In this document: in pieces, positions 1 to 5,204 of the stretch | Layout: every line of letters begins with the position of its first letter | How positions within the stretch are numbered: the first letter of the stretch is position 1 | NCBI GenBank assembly: GCA_041664945.1 | Contig: JBAYJY010000243.1 | Location: 1-5,681, forward strand | DNA length: 5,681 nucleotides | Reading direction: 5' to 3' | Source: JBAYJY01 sp041664945 | GTDB lineage: Bacteria; UBP15; UBA6099 | Program-made: the position numbers and the translations under genes | The notes under the pieces: model-generated | Seen by the model: the letters and a program-made list of their open reading frames with translations, nothing else | Told to the model about the DNA's origin: nothing | The model's database searches: none

Positions 1-37
1 ACAGTCAATGAATATTTCAATTTCTGACAATTGGAAT

Positions 38-51
38 TTGTAATATTACAA
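38..51. repeat. 14-bp perfect palindrome, operator-like
   Basis: TTGTAATATTACAA reads the same on both strands with no spacer, so it cannot form a useful RNA hairpin and is more like a binding site for a dimeric regulator. It lies in the AT-rich gap just past the stop codon of the minus-strand STAS-like gene. A related half-site (TGTAATTAC) appears at 1116-1124, shortly before dapA. AT-rich DNA yields such palindromes by chance, so function is only a possibility. Confidence 0.3.
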
Positions 52-76
52 GTGAACTATTATGAATGTATTCTGC

Positions 77-694
77 TTACATCGTTAACACGCGAATATG
101 ATTGCCGGCAGGCTTGATTGAAACGCCGAATGTATCGGCCGGCAGGTATTCGAGACGACGCCACGAATCTTCGAGACAGATCGGGTCGAGAAGCGTGTAA
201 TCGCCAATATCCGTCAGAAATTGTTTTATTTCTTCGATCAATCCCGTGATCTTTACCAACGTCCCAGCCTGCTGCATCTCCTTAACCGCCTCGCCCAGCT
301 TTTTTACGCCCTGAAGGCAGATGAAGTATAATTCGCTCATGTCAATTGTGACTTCTCTGTGCCACGCTTCACTGACATGCGCGCAGTATTCGCTTAACAT
401 CTCAATGTCGTTTTCGAAAATGCCGCCGGCGAGTCTGAGTTCCGTCGGCTTGCATCCTTTATTATATTTCCTTATAGTGGCACGCAGATTTTTGGTCGGC
501 ATCGCCGTAACATCCGAATATCTTATGTCCATTTTCCCGCATTCGACTGTCCTCAATTGAGACTCGTGTGAGTCAGTGTCATGGTTTCGCGACACTTTTG
601 CGTTCCTCAAGGTAATCGCTATTGTCCTGAACGTAGATAAGCGTTTGTGCCTCAATTTCACTATGTTGTCTTGTTTTTTTTGATTTGCTATCAT
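77..694 (-). CDS. STAS-domain-like protein, probable regulatory or scaffold protein
   Basis: This 205-residue protein has a basic, low-complexity N-terminal part (about residues 1-60) and a likely STAS fold at about 84-166. The order seen is strand ELRLAGG, an acidic helix, strand VTIDMSEL, a helix starting LQGVKKLGEA, strand TLVKITG and a final helix ending FLTDIG. STAS domains occur in anti-sigma-factor antagonists and related partner-switching proteins. The position where such antagonists carry the phosphorylated serine (usually DSSG or DSxG) here reads CLQG (126-129), so phospho-regulation at that site is unlikely. The start at 694 is chosen because AAAGGAG lies 8 bases upstream. The same frame stays open to an earlier ATG at 772, but that one has no ribosome binding site. 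The gene is divergent from dapA. The stop is TAA. The fold assignment is from pattern only; no specific family member is recognised. Confidence 0.62.
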   Translation of the reverse strand: MIANQKKQDNIVKLRHKRLSTFRTIAITLRNAKVSRNHDTDSHESQLRTVECGKMDIRYSDVTAMPTKNLRATIRKYNKGCKPTELRLAGGIFENDIEMLSEYCAHVSEAWHREVTIDMSELYFICLQGVKKLGEAVKEMQQAGTLVKITGLIEEIKQFLTDIGDYTLLDPICLEDSWRRLEYLPADTFGVSIKPAGNHIRVLTM

Positions 695-702
695 TTTCAG
701 TT

Positions 703-709
703 CTCCTTT
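703..709 (-). promoter_or_regulatory. ribosome binding site that sets the start of the STAS-like gene
   Basis: On the minus strand AAAGGAG stands 8 bases before the ATG at 694. It selects the 205-residue protein over the longer 231-residue frame that begins at 772. Confidence 0.75.
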
Positions 710-755
710 CGCCTGTGACGACCGCTTTTCCGGTCCGCTTACAGGGCTTATAAAT

Positions 756-771
756 AACAAGATTTGTGCCA
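756..771 (-). promoter_or_regulatory. sigma-54-like promoter candidate for the STAS-like gene
   Basis: The minus strand reads TGGCACAAATCTTGTT. The -24 element TGGCAC is perfect, and the spacing from GG to the -12 dinucleotide is the required 10 bases. The -12 element is TTGT rather than TTGC, a mismatch at an important base. Transcription would start near 744 and leave a leader of about 50 bases before the ATG at 694. A sigma-70 type TATAAG also lies nearby (747-752 on the same strand) but has no convincing -35 partner. Confidence 0.28.
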
Positions 772-815
772 TGCCGCGCCGATGATATAAATAATCGTAT
801 TTTTTAACGAAATGA

Positions 816-839
816 TTTTCGAAAAGCCTTTGATATCAA
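816..839. repeat. pair of perfect 10-bp palindromes
   Basis: TTTTCGAAAA (816-825) and TTGATATCAA (830-839) are both perfect and separated by four bases, with centres 14 bp apart. They lie between divergent genes, where operators are common. The two sequences differ, so they are not two copies of one site. Chance occurrence in AT-rich DNA is quite possible. Confidence 0.25.
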
Positions 840-930
840 GTTATTTGTTTATTCTGCTTCCCGGTAAAAATTTTCACGACGCCTGAACATTGTTTTTTAT
901 TTTGTATTTGTTGTCCGCCACGTGTTACAT

Positions 931-1071
931 AAAGGAGTGAATATCGGCATGGAGTAACATTCGCACAAAAACAACATCAGCCTGAATCATCCGCATTCAG
1001 AGGATAGTATGGTTTCAAGTGACTGGCTCTTTATGATAAACATCGCTGTTCTATTGCAGAATTTCGAATAA
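931..1071 (+). other. strong Shine-Dalgarno with a two-codon frame, possible leader or eroded small gene
   Basis: AAAGGAG (931-937) is followed 11 bases later by ATG GAG TAA (949-957), a start, one sense codon and a stop. After that TAA the same frame stays open for 37 more codons to a TAA at 1069. If the first stop were a sense codon (for example AAA, one base different), a protein of about 40 residues would result, ending in a hydrophobic stretch (WLFMINIAVLL). I recognise no family. It could be an eroded gene, a minimal regulatory frame, or chance. Confidence 0.15.
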
Positions 1072-1091
1072 TTTGAGACAATTTTAAGAAC

Positions 1092-1111
1092 CTGCCGAAA
1101 ATAAGCGGCGG
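1092..1111 (+). other. short stem-loop in the dapA leader
   Basis: CTGCCG (1092-1097) can pair with CGGCGG (1106-1111), with one G-U pair and an 8-base loop. It ends 22 bases before the dapA ribosome binding site. There is no T tract, so it is not an intrinsic terminator. It is short, and its role, if any, is unknown. Confidence 0.2.
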
Positions 1112-1133
1112 AATATGTAATTACGGCGATTTT

Positions 1134-1139
1134 AGGAGG
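1134..1139 (+). promoter_or_regulatory. ribosome binding site of dapA
   Basis: A full AGGAGG lies 5 bases before the dapA ATG at 1145. It fixes that start and predicts efficient translation, in contrast to the weak sites before the AcnX genes. Confidence 0.8.
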
Positions 1140-1144
1140 CAACA

Positions 1145-2023
1145 ATGTTTAAAGGAAGCATAGTGGCGCTGATCACTCCGTTCGACGCAAAAGGGATCAA
1201 CGAAAAGAAAATCCGCGAACTGGTGGACTGGCAGATAAAGCAAGGCACAAACGGGATAGTTCCGACAGGGACAACCGGCGAATCAACAACGCTGACCCAC
1301 GAAGAGCATCGGAGAGTGATTGAGATCGTGATCGAGCAGGTGGCGGGCCGCGTGCCTGTCATCGCAGGCACGGGCTCCAACTCGACAGCCGAAGCGGTGT
1401 CGCTCACCAAGCACGCCGCGGCCGCCGGAGCGAACGGCGCTCTCCTGATCGCGCCTTATTACAACAAACCGAACCAGAAAGGCATCTTCGAACATTTCAA
1501 AACAGTCTCCGCGAATGCCAGGATTCCGATCATTCTTTATAATCATCAGGGGCGCACAGGCGTCACCATCCAGCCGGAAACAATTGAGGCGCTCTCGAAA
1601 GCCGGCAATTTCGTAGCGGTCAAAGACGCCAGCGGCGGCATCAATTACTCCTCCGAAGTGCTCGAACGCACCAACGGCAAGGTCGCCATCCTCTCGGGCA
1701 ACGATACTTGGACTCTCGCTCTGATGGCCATCGGCGCCGCCGGCTGCATATCTGTCACCGCCAACGTCATTCCCGCTAAATTTTCACGCATGATCGATCT
1801 TTTCTCGAAAGGCGAAGTCGTTAAAGCTCGCAAACTTTATTATGATATTCTGCCGATCATGAACGCAATGGATATTGACGTTAACCCGATCCCGGTGAAA
1901 ACAGCGATGGGCATGCTCGGCAAGGCGTCGCCCGATATGCGGCTTCCGCTCACACCGCTCGATAAAGTCAAAAGCGCGAAACTCGCCGCCGTTCTCAAAG
2001 CGGGCGGACTGATTAAAAAATAA
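1145..2023 (+). CDS. dapA: 4-hydroxy-tetrahydrodipicolinate synthase (DapA)
   Basis: A cytoplasmic class I aldolase that condenses pyruvate with aspartate semialdehyde, the first committed step to diaminopimelate and lysine. At 292 residues it matches the E. coli enzyme in length. Residues visible are the GTTGES loop (42-47, Thr43/Thr44), Tyr106 in YYNKP, Tyr132, Arg137 in the GRTG turn, the Schiff-base Lys160 in VKDASG, and NPIPVK (247-252). His52, His55, Asn79, Glu83 and Tyr105 align with the E. coli lysine-inhibitor site, so feedback inhibition by lysine is expected. This favours a true biosynthetic DapA over catabolic relatives of the same fold. The loop after Tyr132 reads NHQGRTG where most members have N-V-P-x-RTG. 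It is the first gene of an apparent operon with the AcnX subunits. Identity as a DapA-family member is very sure; exact substrate is fairly sure. Confidence 0.93.
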   Translation: MFKGSIVALITPFDAKGINEKKIRELVDWQIKQGTNGIVPTGTTGESTTLTHEEHRRVIEIVIEQVAGRVPVIAGTGSNSTAEAVSLTKHAAAAGANGALLIAPYYNKPNQKGIFEHFKTVSANARIPIILYNHQGRTGVTIQPETIEALSKAGNFVAVKDASGGINYSSEVLERTNGKVAILSGNDTWTLALMAIGAAGCISVTANVIPAKFSRMIDLFSKGEVVKARKLYYDILPIMNAMDIDVNPIPVKTAMGMLGKASPDMRLPLTPLDKVKSAKLAAVLKAGGLIKK

Positions 2024-2051
2024 ACAATTTGCAGCATTCTATATTTTAATT

Positions 2052-2073
2052 TATGCGATGTCCGCATCGCATA
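2052..2073 (+). repeat. perfect 9-bp inverted repeat with tetraloop between dapA and acnX
   Basis: TATGCGATG (2052-2060) pairs fully with CATCGCATA (2065-2073) around a TCCG loop. It lies 28 bases past the dapA stop. There is no following T run, so a classical intrinsic terminator is unlikely. An mRNA processing or stability element, or a protein binding site, fits better. The earliest in-frame ATG of the next gene (2058) falls inside the stem, which argues for the later start at 2103. AGGA follows directly at 2073-2076. Confidence 0.6.
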
Positions 2074-2102
2074 GGACACATATCTATTGCCGCGAGATGC
2101 GA

Positions 2103-3257
2103 ATGAAGCTCGAGCAGGAACATGAAAACGTTCTGCGAGGCGAAGACGGCGAGGCGATGGCGCTCGCCATGAAAACGCTTGTCGCCTATGGCGAGGCGTT
2201 CGGCGCGAAACGGCTTGTTCCCATCAAGAGCGCGCATCTCACCGGCTCCTTCGGCATTTCTCCGTTCAGCGCCTACTATCAGATCCTCGGCCGTCTGGCT
2301 GATGAAGGCGCCAAATTCAAAGTTCCCACCACGCTCAACCCGCGGCCGGGACGCGACCTTAACATAATCAACAGGCTTATTTTCGGAAGGCAGAAACGTC
2401 TCGAATCCTGCTATTCCGCTCTTGGCATCACGCCCAACTATTCCTGCGTGTGCTATTTCAACGCGAATGTGCCGGCGCTCGGCGACAGGATCGCATGGGC
2501 GGAATCTTCTGCTGTACAGTACGCCAATTCAGCGCTCGGCGCGCGAACAAACCGCAACTCGATTCTGATAGACGTCTGCGGCGCCGTCACCGGCCTCACT
2601 CCGGAGTTCGGTTACCTGCTCGATGAAAACAGGCGCGGCCGCGTTTTGGTCCGCATTAAAATCGATCGCATGGATCCGCCTGCGCTCGGTTACATCATCG
2701 GCAAAACGGTCGTCGACCGCGTCCCGGTGATCGAACATTATCCGTTCAGCCGCGAGGAACTCAAAAACATGGGCGGCGCGATGGCCGCTTCAGGCGGCGT
2801 AGCGCTGTTTCACGTTGAGGGCGTAACGCCGGAAGCTCCGGACATGAAAACAGTGTTCGACGGATCGCCTAAGGAAACTATCACAATCACTCAGGCCGAT
2901 CTCGACGCCATGCGCTCTAAGAATACGGAAAAAATCCGGCACGTCATTTTCGGCTGCCCGCAAATGACCGCGGACGAAGCCGCCGCGCTCGCCGAACGGT
3001 TCGCCGGAAAAAAGACTGCGTTGCCAGTCTGGTTCTGCATGATTCCCGATGAAATGAAACAATTCGAGCAGACCGGGCTTTTCAGGAAAGCCCGCGAGGC
3101 CGGCGTTCAGGTCTACGACCACTGCCCTCTCGCGTCGCTTCCGGTCAGAAAAAAAAGCCATACTGTCCTTACTAACTCAGGCAAACTTTATTATTACCTC
3201 GAGAATACAGAATACGGCGCGACGGATGACTGCCTGCGCGCCTGCGGCGTGCTGTGA
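2103..3257 (+). CDS. aconitase X catalytic (large) subunit, DUF521 hydro-lyase
   Basis: The catalytic chain of a two-subunit AcnX iron-dependent dehydratase. Known members dehydrate cis-3-hydroxy-L-proline or, in archaea, mevalonate 5-phosphate. The 384-residue form begins MKLEQEHENVLRGEDG, as the family usually does. Typical features are AHLTGSFG (45-52), LNPRPGRDLN (78-87), an SCVCYF segment (Cys115, Cys117), WAESSAVQYANS (132-143) followed by GARTNR (146-151), FGCPQ (283-287, Cys285), DHCPL (339-343, Cys341) and TNSGK (357-361). Cys115, Cys285 and Cys341 lie in the family's conserved cysteine motifs and are plausible metal-cluster ligands. After ARTNR the sequence is NSILIDVCG rather than the usual E-G-G-rich stretch, so the substrate may differ. 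The start is uncertain: 2058 and 2097 are in frame, none has a strong ribosome site, and 2058 lies in a hairpin. The family call is sure; the substrate is unknown. Confidence 0.9.
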   Translation: MKLEQEHENVLRGEDGEAMALAMKTLVAYGEAFGAKRLVPIKSAHLTGSFGISPFSAYYQILGRLADEGAKFKVPTTLNPRPGRDLNIINRLIFGRQKRLESCYSALGITPNYSCVCYFNANVPALGDRIAWAESSAVQYANSALGARTNRNSILIDVCGAVTGLTPEFGYLLDENRRGRVLVRIKIDRMDPPALGYIIGKTVVDRVPVIEHYPFSREELKNMGGAMAASGGVALFHVEGVTPEAPDMKTVFDGSPKETITITQADLDAMRSKNTEKIRHVIFGCPQMTADEAAALAERFAGKKTALPVWFCMIPDEMKQFEQTGLFRKAREAGVQVYDHCPLASLPVRKKSHTVLTNSGKLYYYLENTEYGATDDCLRACGVL

Positions 3258-3697
3258 TGGCTGAATATTTTGGAAAACGAATTGTTGGCGGCCGCGGCGA
3301 AGGTCCCGCGATCGTCACTCGCATGCCAGTCAATTTCACCGCGGCATTTACGAAAATTCAAAATATTTTTCCGGGACGCAGAGCTGAAATCAGAGACAGA
3401 CACCACGATCTGTTCGGCAAAAATATTCAGGGGTCTGTTCTCGTATTCCCGACCTGCATCGGCTCCACACACTCAGGGCTCGTGCTGCTTGAGATCTCTT
3501 ACCGGAAGGTTGCGCCCGCAGCTATGATTGTACGCGCCGCCGACTCTCTTCTCGCCTCCGGCGCCATTCTCGGCCAAGTCTGGTACGGCCGCGGAATTCC
3601 GCTTATCGAATATCATAACGACGATTTTTACGACTCGGTCCGCCCCGGCGACTTCATTCAAATCGACGGCGATTCCGGCAAAATATCAATACTATAA
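3257..3697 (+). CDS. aconitase X swivel-domain (small) subunit, DUF126
   Basis: The partner of the preceding large subunit; the two chains together form the AcnX active site. At 146 residues it is of normal size for a separate small subunit. The family pattern is visible as QGSVLVFPTCIGSTHSGLVL (58-77), then VAPAAMIVRAAD, SGAILGQVWYGRGIPLIEY, and near the end RPGDFIQIDGDSGKI. The Gly-Ser-Thr at 69-71 aligns with the Ser-containing loop that supplies the catalytic serine in AcnX enzymes, so Ser70 is the likely catalytic residue. The usual arginine-glycine before it is Cys-Ile here (67-68). The ATG shares base 3257 with the TGA of the large subunit, which implies translational coupling and equal production. 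A GTG immediately before it (3254) is a possible alternative start. The stop is TAA. Confidence 0.88.
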   Translation: MAEYFGKRIVGGRGEGPAIVTRMPVNFTAAFTKIQNIFPGRRAEIRDRHHDLFGKNIQGSVLVFPTCIGSTHSGLVLLEISYRKVAPAAMIVRAADSLLASGAILGQVWYGRGIPLIEYHNDDFYDSVRPGDFIQIDGDSGKISIL

Positions 3698-3733
3698 CCA
3701 AGCGGATATAAAAACGGCATTTTACGGACGGAA

Positions 3734-3776
3734 GCGCTTAATCCCAATGGCGGATTCGCGTTTATATTTCATTTCA
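3734..3776 (+). terminator. weak terminator candidate after the acnX genes
   Basis: AATCC (3740-3744) pairs with GGATT (3752-3756), and GCG (3734-3736) with CGC (3757-3759) across a 3-base bulge. A T-rich stretch, GTTTATATTTCATTT, follows. The stem is short and the T run is broken, so this is a poor intrinsic terminator. It is still the only candidate in the tail-to-tail gap between the two opposed operons. Confidence 0.2.
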
Positions 3777-3799
3777 TGAATTATATTCAGACAATACAA

Positions 3800-5182
3800 C
3801 TATAGAAGCGCCGCGATAATTGCGCCGGCTAATTCGGCGTCTCTTTCTTCCGGCACAGTGCGAAGGTCGAAACAGACAGCGTCCTCGACAATGCGCGAGA
3901 TCACGGGCGGGTTGCCGCGCCGCAACTTTGCGGCCGCCTTGTCGGGCGAAACCTTCGTCCGGACTGACAAGAGGCGCGTCGGGAGCGTGCGTCCCGGCAG
4001 TGAGCCTCCTCCGACTGCGCTCTCTCCGGACGTCACGCTAACCGCGATGGATTTCTTTTTCAATTTCGCCGCAATGAGTCCGGCGCGCTTTTCCAACTCA
4101 TCCGGTTTCGCGGCCATCATTTTCAGAATCGGTATCTTTTCATTCGCTTCGCCCTTGAGGTAATGAATCAGAGTTTGCTCCAGCGCGGCGAGACAAAGCT
4201 TGTCGGGACGCAACGCGCGGAACAAAGGATGTTTTTTCAGAGGCGCGACCCATTTCTTTTTCCCTATGATAATCCCCGCCTGTGGACCGCCGAGCAGCTT
4301 GTCGCCGCTGAAGCATATAATATCCGCTCCGCCGCGAATCGCGTCCTGCGCGGTAGGTTCGTGTTCGAGCCCGAATTTTTCGGTGTCGTAAATGGCTCCG
4401 CTGCCGACGTCATAAACAAACGGAACGCCGCGCTCGGCGGCAAGTTCCGCAATCTCCTTGTCCGTCGGGCTTGCGACAAATCCCTGCAATAGAAAATTGC
4501 TGTGATGCACTTTCAACAGCAAACCGGTGTTTTTATTCGCGGCGTCCCGAAAATCATCAATCGTCGTCTGATTTGTCGAGCCGACTTCGCGCAGAAGAGC
4601 GCCGCTCTCCTCCATAATCTCAGGAACGCGGAATCCACCGCCGATCTGCACCAGTTCGCCACGCGAAATAATCGCTTCCCTGCCCTTTGCATACTGCGTC
4701 AACACGAGAAATAAAGCGCCTGCGCAGTTGTTCACTATTACCGCTTCTTCGGCGCCGGTCAAAACCGTCAGAAGGGTTTCCTGCAGGTCGCCGCGAAAAC
4801 CGCGCTCGCCCTTCGCTATGTTGTATTCGAGATTGCTGTAACCGCCCGCCACTCTTGAAATTTTCTCAACGACCTCGCGGCCCAGCGGCGCACGCCCGAG
4901 ATTCGTGTGGATTATCACGCCTGTCGCGTTTATCGCCTCGCGCATAAACAAATTCATTAAATCGCTCAGAGCTCCGCATACGCGTCCGACAATCTCTTCA
5001 TAATCAGGACACTTGCCGGTTTTAGCGACTTCGTTTCGCAGCTCTTCAAGTTTCGCCCTTATAACCTCTGCCACGATCGGCTGCGATATCTCCGCGACAT
5101 ACCCGGCTATATCGCGCGCTCCGAGCAGCCTGTCTACTCCCGGTATTTTTCTCAGTTCATTTTGGTCCATTGGGATATCCAT
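3800..5182 (-). CDS. selA: L-seryl-tRNA(Sec) selenium transferase (SelA)
   Basis: A cytoplasmic, PLP-dependent enzyme that converts Ser-tRNA(Sec) to Sec-tRNA(Sec) using selenophosphate. At 460 residues it is close to the E. coli length (463). Seen in order: N-terminal tRNA-binding type motif LRKIPGVDRLL (10-20), INATGVIIHTNLGRAPLG (84-101), VNNCAGA (150-156), SRGELVQIGG (173-182), KVHHSNF (224-230), YDVGSGA (257-263), FSGDKLLGGPQAG (291-303) with PLP-binding Lys295, RALRPDK (322-328), GGGSLPG (391-397), and a C-terminal domain with PPVISRI and DLRTV. The usual GTTNRT motif reads GSTNQT (201-206), replacing a normally conserved Arg with Gln205. The start could be the ATG at 5182 or the one four codons later at 5170; neither has a good ribosome site. 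It follows selD after 22 bases on the same strand, so the two are surely co-transcribed. Confidence 0.97.
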   Translation of the reverse strand: MDIPMDQNELRKIPGVDRLLGARDIAGYVAEISQPIVAEVIRAKLEELRNEVAKTGKCPDYEEIVGRVCGALSDLMNLFMREAINATGVIIHTNLGRAPLGREVVEKISRVAGGYSNLEYNIAKGERGFRGDLQETLLTVLTGAEEAVIVNNCAGALFLVLTQYAKGREAIISRGELVQIGGGFRVPEIMEESGALLREVGSTNQTTIDDFRDAANKNTGLLLKVHHSNFLLQGFVASPTDKEIAELAAERGVPFVYDVGSGAIYDTEKFGLEHEPTAQDAIRGGADIICFSGDKLLGGPQAGIIIGKKKWVAPLKKHPLFRALRPDKLCLAALEQTLIHYLKGEANEKIPILKMMAAKPDELEKRAGLIAAKLKKKSIAVSVTSGESAVGGGSLPGRTLPTRLLSVRTKVSPDKAAAKLRRGNPPVISRIVEDAVCFDLRTVPEERDAELAGAIIAALL

Positions 5183-5204
5183 TCCATATTGTATATGTAT
5201 GTAT

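Larger units (their letters stand above)
695..1144. other. divergent AT-rich intergenic region, no recognised gene
   Basis: This 450-base gap separates the minus-strand STAS-like gene from dapA and must hold both promoters. I see no tRNA, no other RNA gene and no lysine riboswitch: the conserved L-box core is not recognisable. It does contain a sigma-54-like site (minus strand, 756-771), palindromes TTTTCGAAAA (816-825) and TTGATATCAA (830-839), a Shine-Dalgarno with a two-codon frame (931-957), and a short GC-rich stem at 1092-1111. For dapA a weak -35-like TTGAGA at 1073-1078 has no good -10 at standard spacing, so its promoter remains unidentified. Confidence 0.6.

Noticed and set aside
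695..772. N-terminal extension of the STAS-like protein to the ATG at 772
   Set aside because: No ribosome binding site lies before 772, while AAAGGAG sits at ideal spacing before 694, and the extension overlaps a promoter-like site.
900..1144. Lysine riboswitch upstream of dapA
   Set aside because: The leader has no recognisable conserved L-box core and only a short stem near the ribosome site.
1132..1546. Minus-strand open frames opposite dapA
   Set aside because: They lie entirely or almost entirely within a certain dapA gene and show no domain or start signal.
2790..3161. Long minus-strand open frame opposite the AcnX large subunit
   Set aside because: It is a shadow of the plus-strand codon bias, with no recognisable domain, no ribosome site, and strong family evidence for the opposite strand.
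3255..3527. TGA at the end of the AcnX large subunit read as selenocysteine, extending the protein
   Set aside because: The genome encodes SelA/SelD, so I considered it, but the large subunit already ends where the family ends. The region beyond encodes the DUF126 subunit in another frame, and the read-through frame resembles nothing.
3698..3799. Bidirectional terminator between acnX and selA
   Set aside because: Only one weak bulged stem with a broken T-rich tail is seen on the plus strand, and nothing convincing on the minus strand.
3820..4947. Series of plus-strand open frames across selA
   Set aside because: They are Arg/Ser/Ala-rich shadows of selA codons; selA matches its family over its full length.
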